A stretch of DNA of 64,000 bases from Halorussus sp. MSC15.2 (GCF_010747475.1 NZ_VSLZ01000001.1:682001-746000); one strand, 5' to 3'. Counted from the first letter of the stretch, positions 19,955 through 29,141 are shown. Notes: generated by a model from the sequence alone, not told the origin. Numbers and translations: made by a program.

Positions 19955-20044
19955 CGGTCGTCCCGTCCCGGTAATCGAGGCGAACCGGATTTCACCGACC
20001 CGACCACGGTTCGGTCGAAGCGACGCTCGTCCGAGTAGCGTCGA

Positions 20045-20638
20045 TTACGCCTCGGCGTCCTCGTCGCTGACGCCCGGCGCGTCCGTGACGTTCACGTCCG
20101 TGGGTTCGTCCTGACCGCCGACGTGGACGTTACCCTCCTCGTCCTCGACGTACACGTCGTCGGCGAACCCGCCTTCCGCGTACGGGTGCTCGGGTTCCTC
20201 CAGTTTCTCCGGCGTCGAGGGCGCGGCCGGGAGACCGGCGGGCGGTCCGAACTCCCCGAGCGGGTCGTCGATGGTGATGCCGTGGCGCTCGAAGAAGGTC
20301 TCGTAGCGGTCGTAGTGGTCGCCGAGTTCGTCCACGGGGAACTCCATCATCTCGGTCCAGCCGTGGTTGTAGAAGTCGAAGTTGGCTTGGACGTGCGTTA
20401 TCTCGCGGGCCTCGGCCTCGGGCGCGCCCTGCTGGAGCGCCGCGAGGTAGGTGTCCATCGTCGCATCGAAGAAGGCGTCGAGGTGTTCCCGGCGCTCCTC
20501 GCGGTGGTCGGGGTCGGCCTTCCCGAGGAAGATGCGGGTGTGCATGTCCACGAGTTTGTTCTTGACGAGGTCCGAGACCACCGGCAGTTCCAGCGCCTTC
20601 CGGGACGCGAAGTGGCGGACGTTCTGTTTTATCTTCAT
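20045..20638 (-). CDS. DUF6149-like haloarchaeal protein
   Basis: A 197-residue protein starting MKIKQNVRHFASRKAL, resembling (from memory) the haloarchaeal DUF6149 family. ATG 20638 is preferred to 20695 because the extra 19 residues (MGAIHERTGFW...) overlap the divergent promoter of the next gene. The first 140 residues are mixed helical (TMDTYLAALQQG, ANFDFYNHGWTEMMEFPVDELG); the last 60 are acidic with Pro/Gly and probably disordered. No catalytic motif seen. Confidence 0.7.
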   Translation of the reverse strand: MKIKQNVRHFASRKALELPVVSDLVKNKLVDMHTRIFLGKADPDHREERREHLDAFFDATMDTYLAALQQGAPEAEAREITHVQANFDFYNHGWTEMMEFPVDELGDHYDRYETFFERHGITIDDPLGEFGPPAGLPAAPSTPEKLEEPEHPYAEGGFADDVYVEDEEGNVHVGGQDEPTDVNVTDAPGVSDEDAEA

Positions 20639-20743
20639 CGTGAAGGGATTGGGACGCGACGCCCAAAAGCCCGTCCGTTCGTGAATCGCACCCACGATTT
20701 ACAGATAGCAACCCACTTTAACCCCGAAGATGAAGTTCCGGTT

Positions 20744-21985
20744 ATGAGCGAGTCGTACGTGATAATCGGTGACGGGGTTGCGGGCAGTTCCGCCGCGGAG
20801 ACCATCCGCGAGGAGGACCCGGAAGCCGACGTATCCGTCATCACAGACGAAGGTGAGGCGCTGTACAACCGCATCCTCATCAAAGAATTCGCCAAAGGAA
20901 AACTCCCCGAAGCGCCGATTTCCATCCACGAAGAGGACTGGTACGCCGAGCGGGACATCGACCTCGAACTCAACACGTTCGTCACGGACGTAGACCCGGA
21001 CGCTCACGAGGTTCACACCCACGACAGCGGCACGTTCGAGTACGACAAGCTGCTCGTCGCCACGGGTGGCACGCCGACTCAGCTTCCGGTGGACAACAGC
21101 GACGCCGAGGGCATCCATCACTTCTGGACGTTTCAGGACGCCCGCAAGATTCAGGAGCACGCGGACGAGGCCGACACCGGCGTCGTCGTCGGCGCGGGCC
21201 TGCTCGGCATCGACCTCGCGGCGGTCTGTGCCGCACAGGGCGTCGATGCGAAGTACATCATGCGGGGCAACCGCTGGTGGCGCTACGGCCTGAGCCTCGA
21301 CGGCGCGGAGATTATCCACGACGCGCTCGAAGAGAAGGGCGTCGAACCGGTCCTCGAGAGCGGCGTCGAAGGCTTCGAGACCGACGACGACGGTCACGTC
21401 GTCTCGACCATCGACGCCAACGGCGAGGAGTACGAGAGCGACTTCGTGGGCGTCGCCATCGGCCTGAACTTCAACACCGAGTACCTCCAAGGCACGGGCA
21501 TCGAGGAGGACAGCGGCATCGTCGTCGACGAGTACATGCAGACCAACGTCGAGGACATCTACGCGGCCGGTGACATCACCCGGTACTACGACACCATCCT
21601 CGACCAGTACGCGCAGAACGGGTCGTGGGGCAGTGCCAAAGAACAGGGCCAAATCGCCGCGAAGAACATGGTCGCCGACGGCGAGGAAGAGGAGTTCCGT
21701 TGGGTCTCCTCGTACTCCATCACCCACTTCGACTTCCCGTTCCTCAGCTTCGGCTTCCCGACGCTGGGCGACGACGAGTGCGAGCGCAAGTACAGCGACA
21801 CCGAGTGGCGTCGCCTCGCGTTCAAGGACGGTAAACTCGTCGGCGGCGTCCTCATCGGCGACATCGCGCCGCAGGGCCGGTACAAGGACCTCATCCGGAA
21901 GGAGGCCGAGGTCGCCGACCAGAAGGAGGTCCTGCTGGAGAAGGATTTCGACCCCGACGAACTGGCGATTCCGCAGGAACAGTAG
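20744..21985 (+). CDS. NAD(P)/FAD-dependent oxidoreductase (nitrite/rubredoxin reductase-like)
   Basis: A 413-residue two-dinucleotide-binding flavoprotein. The FAD loop is VIIGDGVAGSSAAETIREE at the N-terminus and the NAD(P)H loop is GVVVGAGLLGIDLAA near residue 145. The FAD-closing motif is NVEDIYAAGDITRYY. The C-terminal domain (SFGFPTLGDDECERKYSDTEW) matches the NirB N-terminal/assimilatory reductase group. Electron acceptor unknown. ATG 20744 is chosen because the longer upstream frame overlaps the opposite-strand gene. A run of six Ts follows the stop. Confidence 0.92.
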   Translation: MSESYVIIGDGVAGSSAAETIREEDPEADVSVITDEGEALYNRILIKEFAKGKLPEAPISIHEEDWYAERDIDLELNTFVTDVDPDAHEVHTHDSGTFEYDKLLVATGGTPTQLPVDNSDAEGIHHFWTFQDARKIQEHADEADTGVVVGAGLLGIDLAAVCAAQGVDAKYIMRGNRWWRYGLSLDGAEIIHDALEEKGVEPVLESGVEGFETDDDGHVVSTIDANGEEYESDFVGVAIGLNFNTEYLQGTGIEEDSGIVVDEYMQTNVEDIYAAGDITRYYDTILDQYAQNGSWGSAKEQGQIAAKNMVADGEEEEFRWVSSYSITHFDFPFLSFGFPTLGDDECERKYSDTEWRRLAFKDGKLVGGVLIGDIAPQGRYKDLIRKEAEVADQKEVLLEKDFDPDELAIPQEQ

Positions 21986-22004
21986 GTCGTCCGATACCGC
22001 CTCG

Positions 22005-22010
22005 TTTTTT
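22005..22010. terminator. T-tract between convergent genes
   Basis: Six Ts follow the flavoprotein stop (21985) by 19 bases and precede the convergent PQQ-propeller stop at 22019. It would serve as terminator for the plus-strand gene. Confidence 0.5.
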
Positions 22011-22018
22011 CGACGTGC

Positions 22019-23365
22019 TCAGTCGCCCCTTAGCGTCGTGACTCCGCCACCGTCGGCCACCACTACCGTCTCGTCGGCGAGAACGGGTCCAGAAGCGCCG
22101 TGTTCACCGATGTCGTGCGCACCGAGTCGTTCGCCGGTCTTCAGGTCGAACCGGAGCAGTCGGGTCGAACCCCGCACTCGCTGGTACTCACAGACGTACG
22201 CCTTCTGTCCGGCTATCGTCGGTAGCGACAGGGAGAGCAGTTCCGGCGAAGTCGGTTCGAACCGCCAGCGCGTCGCTCCGGTCTCCGTGTCGATGGCCCA
22301 CATCGCGTCCGCGTTTTCGAGGTGTCTGGACTCTATCGCCAGCAGGACGCCGTCGCTCAGTGCGCCGGCGGTGAACCACGCTGGGGCGTGAGTGCGTCCG
22401 TCCCGTTCGACCAGCGCGGTCCGACTCGACGTCGTCGTCCACTGGACGTCGCCCGACGCCGCGTCGAGCGCGAGCAGTCGTCCGCCGAAGGTCGTGACCA
22501 GCACGCGGTCGGCGTCCGCGACTATCCGCCCGCGGACGGCGTCGGTAATTGCCGAGTCGGGAGCGTCGTTGTTCGGATGGAAGTACTCGGACACGTCGCC
22601 TCTCCACGCCTCCGCGCCGGTTCGGGCGTCGAGGGCCAGCAGTTCGCCTTCGGTGCCGACGTTGTAGACGAGGCGGCCGCCCGTCACCGCGGGGTCTCCC
22701 CGGACAGACCGGGAGAGCGTTCTCTCCCAGCACCGTTCCCCGGTCGCGGCGTCGAGAGCGTAGACGCGCTCCCCGTCGTGGCCGACGTACTCGGTCAGGT
22801 GGACTAACCCGGCCGCAATGGTCGGGTTCTCGCGCTCGCCGACCGCGCGGGTCCAGCGTTCGCTCCCGTCGGCCGCGGCGAGCGCGGTGACGACCGTTCC
22901 CGACTCCTCGGTGGTCGTCGCGTGAAACACGGAGTCGCCCATCGCCACGGGACTGGTCGAGCGCTCGTCGTTGCGAAATCGGACCTCCCAGTCAGAGCGC
23001 CCGTCTCGGATATCGTACGCCCGGACGAACTCGACTTCTGCCGCCCGGTTTCCGGTCGCGAGGAAGACCCGGCCGTTCGCCACCACCGGGCGGGCATCCT
23101 CTCGAATCTCGAACGCTCGGTGCCAGCGTTCCACGAGCGGGCCTGTCGGCGCACTCGCGGCGGGGACCGACCGGGTGTTGCCACGGTCGGAGTGGGGCGA
23201 CGGCCACTCGGTCGGAGCGGCGGTCAGCGGTGTGGGGTCGCAGTCGCCACCGTTCGAGAAGCGCCCGTAGAGGCGACCGCCTGCGAGTCCAAGTCCGGTC
23301 GCTCCGCCCCAAAGCGCCAGTAACCGTCGACGCGATAGTTCGACGGTCGAATCTCCGGAGGGCAT
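22019..23365 (-). CDS. Tat-exported PQQ-like beta-propeller protein
   Basis: A 448-residue secreted protein. The N-terminus carries a Tat signal (ELSRRRLLALWGGATGLGLAGG). The mature part has repeated propeller blades with the W/Y-containing pattern seen in BamB/PQQ-quinoprotein proteins, such as LALDARTGAEAWRG, LALDAASGDVQWT and WAIDTETGATRWRF. The conserved enzyme residues of true quinoprotein dehydrogenases cannot be confirmed, so a scaffolding or binding role is as likely. A second member, with visibly lower GC, is at 62456. Confidence 0.88.
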   Translation of the reverse strand: MPSGDSTVELSRRRLLALWGGATGLGLAGGRLYGRFSNGGDCDPTPLTAAPTEWPSPHSDRGNTRSVPAASAPTGPLVERWHRAFEIREDARPVVANGRVFLATGNRAAEVEFVRAYDIRDGRSDWEVRFRNDERSTSPVAMGDSVFHATTTEESGTVVTALAAADGSERWTRAVGERENPTIAAGLVHLTEYVGHDGERVYALDAATGERCWERTLSRSVRGDPAVTGGRLVYNVGTEGELLALDARTGAEAWRGDVSEYFHPNNDAPDSAITDAVRGRIVADADRVLVTTFGGRLLALDAASGDVQWTTTSSRTALVERDGRTHAPAWFTAGALSDGVLLAIESRHLENADAMWAIDTETGATRWRFEPTSPELLSLSLPTIAGQKAYVCEYQRVRGSTRLLRFDLKTGERLGAHDIGEHGASGPVLADETVVVADGGGVTTLRGD

Positions 23366-23439
23366 CGGTTTCCCGCACTAACGTCAGGAGGATAAGTATT
23401 TCTCTGTCGTCGTTTCGGCGAGGACTTCCGACTCCGATT

Positions 23440-23724
23440 CTATCGCGCGAACCACGAATCGTCCGGAATGTCGTACCCCTCTCTCTCGCAGATGTCGCGG
23501 CCGAGCGACCGCACCGACTGCTCCTGCGGGAGGGTCTCGGACTTGCGTATCGACCGCTTCAGGTCGTCCGCGAATCGGTCCACCGCCGACTCCCCGCCGA
23601 GCGCGCGCATCGCCTCCAACGCCGCTCGGTACTCGTGGTCCTCGGGCGAGGACCCCGAGCGCTCGTCGAGTTTCTCGTCCGCGAGTGCGGCGATACGCCG
23701 GAGATGAGTGTCTACGCTGGCCAT
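23440..23724 (-). CDS. Small helical haloarchaeal protein, function unknown
   Basis: A 94-residue acidic, probably all-helical protein (MASVDTHLRRIAALADEKLD). ATG 23724 is chosen over 23751 because the extra codons (MGVRDVCRR) extend toward the promoter region of the neighbouring gene. No cysteine motif, membrane segment or known domain is visible. Confidence 0.6.
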   Translation of the reverse strand: MASVDTHLRRIAALADEKLDERSGSSPEDHEYRAALEAMRALGGESAVDRFADDLKRSIRKSETLPQEQSVRSLGRDICEREGYDIPDDSWFAR

Positions 23725-23830
23725 GCGTCGGCAGACGTCCCGGACGCCCAAATCCTTGGTCGCCGCGCGGTATCGGAAGAGACGGGATAGTCCCCAACGT
23801 TGTTGTAGGTGGAACCGTTACCCGACGTAC

Positions 23831-24067
23831 ATGCCCCAACTCGAAATCGCCCTGTCGGACGACGTAGACATGCAGATTGACCAACTCGTCTCTCAGGAGG
23901 AGTTCGTGGACCGTCAGGAGGCCCTCGAGGAGATACTCTCGCTCGGCATCAAGGAGTACCAGACCACGATGGAGACCGACACCCGCGACGAGATGGAGTT
24001 CGCCGACGAGATGATGGAGACTACCGAGCGCTCGCTGGGCGACGAAGACGACGCCTATCGCTTCTGA
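23831..24067 (+). CDS. Small CopG/RHH-like acidic protein
   Basis: A 78-residue protein: MPQLEIALSDDVDMQIDQL, then a helix pair QEEFVDRQEALEEILSLGI. This strand-helix-helix layout is that of ribbon-helix-helix DNA-binding proteins, but the strand is acidic (LSDD) rather than basic and the C-terminus is very acidic, so DNA binding is doubtful. It sits divergent from the small gene at 23440. Confidence 0.65.
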   Translation: MPQLEIALSDDVDMQIDQLVSQEEFVDRQEALEEILSLGIKEYQTTMETDTRDEMEFADEMMETTERSLGDEDDAYRF

Positions 24068-24205
24068 CTCTCCGTTTCGACGTTCTCTTCGGACCGATTC
24101 GTTTCTGATGCCCGCGTTCGGGAGGTACATCTATCGACGGCGCCGGTTGGTTCCGCTCGCCAGAAGGTTTAAGATTCTGTGAGTCATTTGGTACCGTGTA
24201 GCATA

Positions 24206-24448
24206 ATGTCCTCGAACACGACTTCCGGAGCAGAGGGTGACGGGCGAACCCTCCACCTCCGCCCGACGACGACCGTCCCGCCCGGCGCGCCCGTCCGACA
24301 CTTCGACGAGTTACCCGAGACCGCCAAGCAGTTGGTAGCCGAGTACGACGACCGAACGACCGTCACGGTGACGCCCGAACTCGCCACCGAGTTCGCGGAC
24401 GAACCGGTAGTCGTGTTCTCCGAGTATCTGCGGGTCGAACTCGCCTGA
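24206..24448 (+). CDS. Conserved-looking haloarchaeal small protein
   Basis: An 80-residue protein without a recognised domain, with balanced strand/helix content (DELPETAKQLVAEYDDRTTV, PVVVFSEYLRVEL). ATG 24206 is preferred to a GTG at 24179 because it follows a short spacer with cleaner context. Codon use is typical of neighbouring genes, which supports it being real. Confidence 0.6.
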   Translation: MSSNTTSGAEGDGRTLHLRPTTTVPPGAPVRHFDELPETAKQLVAEYDDRTTVTVTPELATEFADEPVVVFSEYLRVELA

Positions 24449-24609
24449 GTCCGGACCCCGTCTGATTTCGGTTTCGTCCGCGTCAGAACTCACCCGAGAG
24501 TCGCCAGCGGCGGCGACGCAGGTCGGCCCAGACCGAACACGCCACTCCGATTCGAGGTGGTTGACTCCGGACCGAAGGCGTTTTGGCCGCCACGGGCCGA
24601 GAAAGGGAT

Positions 24610-25023
24610 ATGAACGGAAGCGGCGAGATGACTCTCGCCTTCGAACTCTCGGCGCTGGAGGAGTTGGCCGAACCCGGCACGGTGTTCGACGACGCACGCA
24701 GGTGGAGCAAGTACGTCGGCGTCGTCTCGGACAAGCCCACCTACGTCGTGACCAACTTCACCCGGAAGAACCGCATCCGACAGGACTTCTTCTCCGGGCC
24801 GAAGGGGAAAGGCGAGAGCCTCGAGAGTGTCCGCGAACAGTTCGACACCGACCGCCACGTCTTCGTCGGGACGACCGATGCGGACCGAGACCTCGCCGAG
24901 GACCACGAGTGGGAGTTCCTCGACGTGAGCGAGGCCGCCGAGGCCGCCGACTGGCAACTCGCCGAGGAGACCGACGACGAAAGTGCCGCGGTCGAAGAAG
25001 ACCAGCGCGACGACTGGCCTTGA
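24610..25023 (+). CDS. Conserved haloarchaeal protein, function unknown
   Basis: A 137-residue acidic protein. The N-terminal 105 residues look folded (MTLAFELSALEELAEP, WSKYVGVVSDKPTYVV, NRIRQDFFSGPKGKGESL, HVFVGTTDADRDLAE); the last 30 are a Glu/Asp tail ending DDWP. I recall similar proteins across haloarchaea but no function. No nucleotide-binding or catalytic motif is evident. Confidence 0.7.
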   Translation: MNGSGEMTLAFELSALEELAEPGTVFDDARRWSKYVGVVSDKPTYVVTNFTRKNRIRQDFFSGPKGKGESLESVREQFDTDRHVFVGTTDADRDLAEDHEWEFLDVSEAAEAADWQLAEETDDESAAVEEDQRDDWP

Positions 25024-25219
25024 ACCGGCGACGGTCTCGGGAGTAAACGCCGATTACGATTCCTCGGGACGGGTCCGACTCCGAGATGGTCGCACACCGA
25101 CCGAGTGCTTTAGTTTCGAACCGGGACGTTCTCACGTAATCGTTCGGTAACTTTCGAACGGTTCGAACGACTGCTGTTGCTTATCCGTCTGACACGACTA
25201 CGTCGAGTCGGAGTGACCC

Positions 25220-25744
25220 ATGGTAGACAACGACCCGTACGACGGTGACCACGACGAGGACGAAGTCGGTTTCGAAGACGAGGATGCAGAGTACGACGAC
25301 ACGGAGTACGTCGAAACGCTCGACGAGAACCCCGAAGAAGAGGGGAAGTGGACGGCGGGACTCAACGTCCTGCTGGGACTCTGGCTGATAGCCGCGCCGT
25401 TCGTGTGGGACGCAATCGTCGCCGGAGAGATATGGGCCGACGGTGCACTCGACGGTGTACTCGCCGCGAACCCGTGGAACGGCATGATAGTCGGCGCGGC
25501 GATAGCGGTCCTCGCGGCGTACAACTACTACGAGGCCGCCAACGAGGAGGCCATCAGCGTCGGCGTGGCGTCGCTGGTCGCACTGCTCGGTCTCTGGATG
25601 ATAGTCGCCGCGTTCTTCTTCGAGACGGTCAGCGTGCTGAGTTTCTGGAACGACGTCATCGTCGGAGCGCTGGTCGCCGCGCTCGCGGGCTACAACATTT
25701 ACACTGCCCGCGACGTCGAGACGACCACGACGACCGAGACGTGA
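25220..25744 (+). CDS. SPW-repeat membrane protein
   Basis: A 174-residue integral membrane protein. The first 45 residues are highly acidic and cytosolic. Two SPW-type units follow, each with two membrane helices: LNVLLGLWLIAAPFVW, then WNGMIVGAAIAVLAAYNYY; and LVALLGLWMIVAAFFF, then WNDVIVGALVAALAGYNIY. The internal W-N-x-x-(I/V)-V-G repeat shows that the protein arose by duplication. Function of the SPW family is unknown. Confidence 0.85.
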   Translation: MVDNDPYDGDHDEDEVGFEDEDAEYDDTEYVETLDENPEEEGKWTAGLNVLLGLWLIAAPFVWDAIVAGEIWADGALDGVLAANPWNGMIVGAAIAVLAAYNYYEAANEEAISVGVASLVALLGLWMIVAAFFFETVSVLSFWNDVIVGALVAALAGYNIYTARDVETTTTTET

Positions 25745-25853
25745 GGTCGGTCTCGTCCGCTGCCGTCTTCTTCAGTTGCGTTCGGTACCCGCGTCCGAGT
25801 CACCGGTAGCGGTAGTCGCGGCCTTTAAACACCCGAGAGCCTAAGCGCCTCGC

Positions 25854-26387
25854 ATGGCAGAACCGCGCGTTCCGGGTGGTCGGGGGGCCGAAATCGACCT
25901 CCCCTGTGGTGAGTCAGTACACGTTCACGACCTCGACATGGGCATGCGCGAGTACGAGTGCGCGTGCGGCGAGAGCCACGCGGTCGTGACCGACGTACAC
26001 CCGCCGTCCCGGTTCGTCCCCGAGTTCCTCGTGGACGTTCTCCGGGCGACTATCGACACCGACGACGATTTGGGCGAGTTCGGCACGCCCCACGTCATGG
26101 GCGTCGTGTTGGAGGAGTTCCCCGAGGAGGTCGTCAGCGAGAACGTCGAGGAGGACCAAGACGTGGGCTACACGCTCGTGTGGGTGACCGACTTCGACTC
26201 GCGTCGCCTCCACGAAATCGTAGTCGAACTCCTCGTGGAACTGATGGAACACGCCGTCAGTCACGCCGACGACGACAGTGCGATGGCCCAGTTCGAAGAC
26301 GACATGCTCGACTTCGACGTGACGGAGTTCGTCGAGCAGTACCGGCGCGAACGCGACTTCTCCGGGCCGCACGACCAAGCGGTCTGA
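25854..26387 (+). CDS. DUF5815-like haloarchaeal protein
   Basis: A 177-residue acidic protein resembling (from memory) DUF5815. The N-terminal segment LPCGESVHVHDLDMGMREYECACGESH has Cys and His spaced like a degenerate zinc ribbon. The middle (FVPEFLVDVLRATID, LVWVTDFDSRRLHEIVVELLVEL) is mainly helical. A single-gene unit with no informative neighbour. Confidence 0.72.
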   Translation: MAEPRVPGGRGAEIDLPCGESVHVHDLDMGMREYECACGESHAVVTDVHPPSRFVPEFLVDVLRATIDTDDDLGEFGTPHVMGVVLEEFPEEVVSENVEEDQDVGYTLVWVTDFDSRRLHEIVVELLVELMEHAVSHADDDSAMAQFEDDMLDFDVTEFVEQYRRERDFSGPHDQAV

Positions 26388-26494
26388 GACCGGTGGTCGC
26401 CGAATTGTATCAGACTATTCAATCCTCGAATAATCGTCTGACGCTCGTCTGACTGAAGATTAAGTGGTAATCACTCGCATACCGGAACGGACGC

Positions 26495-26716
26495 ATGGCC
26501 CACTGCGCGAGGGAATACGACCGGATTCGAACCGTCCTCGCCGAAGCCGACGCCGACGAACCGTTGACCGCGCGCGAAATCCTCCAGTTGCTCGAGGCTC
26601 ACGGCGAATCGTTCGAGAGTGCCCACAGCGTCGCCACCATCCTCGGACGGCGCGCCCGCGACGGCGACGTGACAGTCATTCGGTCGTCGCCGTATCGGTA
26701 TCGGTTGGAGGCGTAG
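26495..26716 (+). CDS. Small winged-helix-like protein
   Basis: A 73-residue protein whose layout fits a winged helix: REYDRIRTVLAEADADEPLT, TAREILQLLEAHGESFESAH, SVATILGRRARDGDVTV and wing strands IRSSPYRYRLE. It could be a compact DNA-binding regulator. It contains a single Cys and no other domain. Target unknown. Confidence 0.6.
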   Translation: MAHCAREYDRIRTVLAEADADEPLTAREILQLLEAHGESFESAHSVATILGRRARDGDVTVIRSSPYRYRLEA

Positions 26717-26934
26717 CGCGAACGACTGCCGAGATAAGCGTCGGTTACCCTCCTCCGAGTCACGTCTGGATTTGGTGACGACCTCGGAGTCGTCTCCGGG
26801 AGGTTAGTTTCGGAGAAATTTACGTACGTACTACACGAATTATCATAAAATTTCGTCTTCGTTTCGGGAGTCGAGCTCGAGTAGCCGCTGATTAACTAAC
26901 TCTAACCGAGACAATTCTCAAATCGGTCTACACC

Positions 26935-28746
26935 ATGAGACAAACTACGGGAGACGACGCTTCGGACTCGAACCGAAACGACCGCTTGTCGATGGACCGC
27001 CGCCGACTGCTACAGGCCGCTGGCGTCGGAATCGGTGGACTGTCGCTCGCCGGATTCGCCGGCGAAGTGGCGACCGCTCAGACCGACTGCGCCGACGGTC
27101 CCTTCGAGCGGACGTACACCGGCGCGACGGTGAACCTCGGACAGATTCGGTCCGAGCAGGCACGCGGGGAGACGCCCGGTTCGGTCGCCGCGTCGAGTCC
27201 GGGCGGCGACGAGGCCGCGACCGACCTCCGTCGGGCCGCCAGCGACGCAGAGGGACGACAACCGCCCCGGAAGGCCGCCCAAGAGTCGAACGTCGAGGAC
27301 CCCGGTCCGCTGGGCGTCAGGGCCGAGTACGACGGGGTGAACGCCGGCGAGACGCGGGGCGGCGTCCCCTCGGACTCGCAGGTCGCCGCGGGCGACGGGA
27401 AGGTCCTCCACGCCCTCAACCGGCAGGTCGCCATCTTCAACAAGCAGGCCGGGCGACGCGAACACCAGTTCCCGCTCGAACGGCTCTGGGAACCGGTCAT
27501 CACGGAACCCGAAGGCGGGTTCGTCTACGGCGCACCGTTCGTGTTCGACCCGCGGGCGCGCTACGACCGGGAGTCAGACCGATTCGTCGTGGCCGCGACA
27601 CAGTACGAACCCGGTCTGACGACCGACGGCGAGATTATCGACCGCGAGGAACTCGAAGAGGGCGAGTTGGAGGACGAACAGGTGAGTCGGCCACCCCGGG
27701 GCTGGTGGATGGTCGCGGTATCGGCCACCAGTAACCCGAACGGCGACTGGTACGTCTACCGAATCCCGCCGATTCGCAACGAGGGGCTGGTCGATTATCC
27801 GACGCTCGGACTCGACCGCGACGCCGTCTACCTCGCCCAGAACTTCTTCGGCGACGTGTTCGAGGTGACGATGGTCGCGCTGGACAAGGCCGCGATGTAC
27901 GCGGGCGAGGACGTGACCGGGAACCACTTCACCGGGATGAGCGACCCGAACGCCGACGGCCAGACCTTCACGGTGCAACCGGCGCTCCAACCGTCCTCGG
28001 GCGGGAGTTCGGGGACGTACTACCTCGTGAACAGCGACTTCCCCACGCCGAGTTCCGGAACGCTCACGCTCTGGGAACTGACCGACCCGGTCGGCGACCC
28101 GACGCTGGAGTGTTTCACCCTCGACGTGGACCCCTACAGCTATCCGCCCGCGGCCCGCCAGAAGGGCGGCGACGAGACGGACTACGTGGACACGCTCGGC
28201 ACGCGCCTGATGAACGCCGACTTCGACGACGGGTCGCTGTGGACCGCACACACCATCCAGTACGACTGGGACGGCGACGGGCGGGCGGTCGCGGCGATTC
28301 GGTGGTACGAAATCGACGTGGCCTCGCGGTCGGTCGTCCAGAGCGGCGTCTACGGCGAACCGGGCACCTCCTACTACATCCCGACGGTCGGGGCCGACGA
28401 CGGTACGGCGGTCATCGCGCACAACGTGAGCGGTCCCGACACCTACATTCAGTCGGTCGTCGCGGGCCGGACCGAGGACTTCCCGGCGGGGCAACTGGAG
28501 GACGCGCTGGTCGTCCAAGAGGGCGCGTCGAACTACGACTTCGGCGAGGGCTTCGGCACCGTGGAGAACCCCCTGCGGTGGGGCGACTACAACGGCGTCT
28601 CGGTGGACCCGCAGTCAGGCCGGTTCTGGACCGTCAGCCAGTACTCGCCCGAGACCGAGATTCCGTCGGAGGCCGAGGAACGCGACCCCTATAACACCCG
28701 CATCGCCGAGGTGAGCTTCGACGCCAGTTCGAACAGCGGTAACTGA
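26935..28746 (+). CDS. Tat-exported protein of a bacterial-like surface-propeller family
   Basis: A 603-residue exported protein. The Tat signal is at residues 20-50 (MDRRRLLQAAGVGIGGLSLA, ending GEVATAQTD). Residues 100-330 follow the pattern GVPSDSQVAAGDGKVLHALN, RQVAIFNKQAG, FDPRARYDRESDRFVVAAT, AVSATSNPNGDWYVYRI, YPTLGLDRDAVYLAQNFF. That order matches large bacterial extracellular proteins that read 'sample viewed, object moves in, date stamped' segments of unknown function, often propellers. No catalytic residues are identifiable. An alternative start at ATG 26992 would begin directly at the RR motif. The gene stands alone, with a T-tract downstream. Confidence 0.75.
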   Translation: MRQTTGDDASDSNRNDRLSMDRRRLLQAAGVGIGGLSLAGFAGEVATAQTDCADGPFERTYTGATVNLGQIRSEQARGETPGSVAASSPGGDEAATDLRRAASDAEGRQPPRKAAQESNVEDPGPLGVRAEYDGVNAGETRGGVPSDSQVAAGDGKVLHALNRQVAIFNKQAGRREHQFPLERLWEPVITEPEGGFVYGAPFVFDPRARYDRESDRFVVAATQYEPGLTTDGEIIDREELEEGELEDEQVSRPPRGWWMVAVSATSNPNGDWYVYRIPPIRNEGLVDYPTLGLDRDAVYLAQNFFGDVFEVTMVALDKAAMYAGEDVTGNHFTGMSDPNADGQTFTVQPALQPSSGGSSGTYYLVNSDFPTPSSGTLTLWELTDPVGDPTLECFTLDVDPYSYPPAARQKGGDETDYVDTLGTRLMNADFDDGSLWTAHTIQYDWDGDGRAVAAIRWYEIDVASRSVVQSGVYGEPGTSYYIPTVGADDGTAVIAHNVSGPDTYIQSVVAGRTEDFPAGQLEDALVVQEGASNYDFGEGFGTVENPLRWGDYNGVSVDPQSGRFWTVSQYSPETEIPSEAEERDPYNTRIAEVSFDASSNSGN

Positions 28747-28786
28747 GGACCGTCGAATCCGCCGACGCTCGACTTCGAATCGCTCG

Positions 28787-28791
28787 TTTTT
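28787..28791 (+). terminator. T-tract downstream of the exported-protein gene
   Basis: Five Ts about 40 bases after the stop at 28746, inside a region that otherwise holds no gene on the plus strand; a plausible archaeal terminator. Confidence 0.4.
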
Positions 28792-28869
28792 CGGCCCGTG
28801 AAACCGCAGCGGTCGAGAGGCTTCGCCGGTTGGTCGCGCGCGGATTCTCCCCGTTCACCCGGCGCGTGC

Positions 28870-28892
28870 GGGCGCGGTCTCGTGCCGCGCCC
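28870..28892. repeat. Perfect 8-bp GC hairpin
   Basis: gggcgcgg (28870-28877) pairs exactly with ccgcgccc (28885-28892) across a 7-base loop. In the convergent spacer it could terminate or stabilise a 3' end, though GC-rich sequence makes chance hairpins common. Confidence 0.4.
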
Positions 28893-29013
28893 GTCCGCGC
28901 GAGGGACGAGCGAGCGACGCGAGCGAGGAGGTTGGGGAGGTACGAGGCCGCGGTTGCGGTGCGTACGCGGCGGTGAGGTAACTCCGTTGCTCAAGCGTGT
29001 AGCTAGCTTCTTT

Positions 29014-29075
29014 CGTCCGACCACATCCGCCTGACCGAATCGTTCGTCTGACCACATCTCTCGTCTGACCACACA
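29014..29075. repeat. Four degenerate ~16-bp tandem repeats (CGYCTGACC core)
   Basis: Units cgtccgaccacatc (29014), cgcctgaccgaat (29029), cgtctgaccacatc (29045) and cgtctgaccacaca (29062) recur at 15, 16 and 17 bases. The core cg(t/c)c(t/c)gacc is present in all four. They lie downstream of lrp in a convergent spacer, where promoter operators are not expected. Confidence 0.55.
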
Positions 29076-29141
29076 CCTTCGAACTTCCGATACGTTCGCG
29101 GAGCTACGAACTACGCCCTACGAGACGGACAGACGACGAAC

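Larger units (their letters stand above)
28747..29141. other. Convergent intergenic region, no gene seen
   Basis: Nearly 400 bases between two convergent genes. No acidic, haloarchaeal-type ORF is present. It holds a T-tract (28787), a perfect GC hairpin (28870-28892), a gacgagcgagcg/gcgagcgag purine-rich stretch, and four short repeats (29014-29075). Confidence 0.5.

Noticed and set aside
28870-28892. CRISPR or IS-end candidate in the convergent spacer
   Set aside because: A single hairpin and four unequal 14-base units do not have the spacer-repeat regularity of CRISPR, and no transposase or target-site duplication is present.
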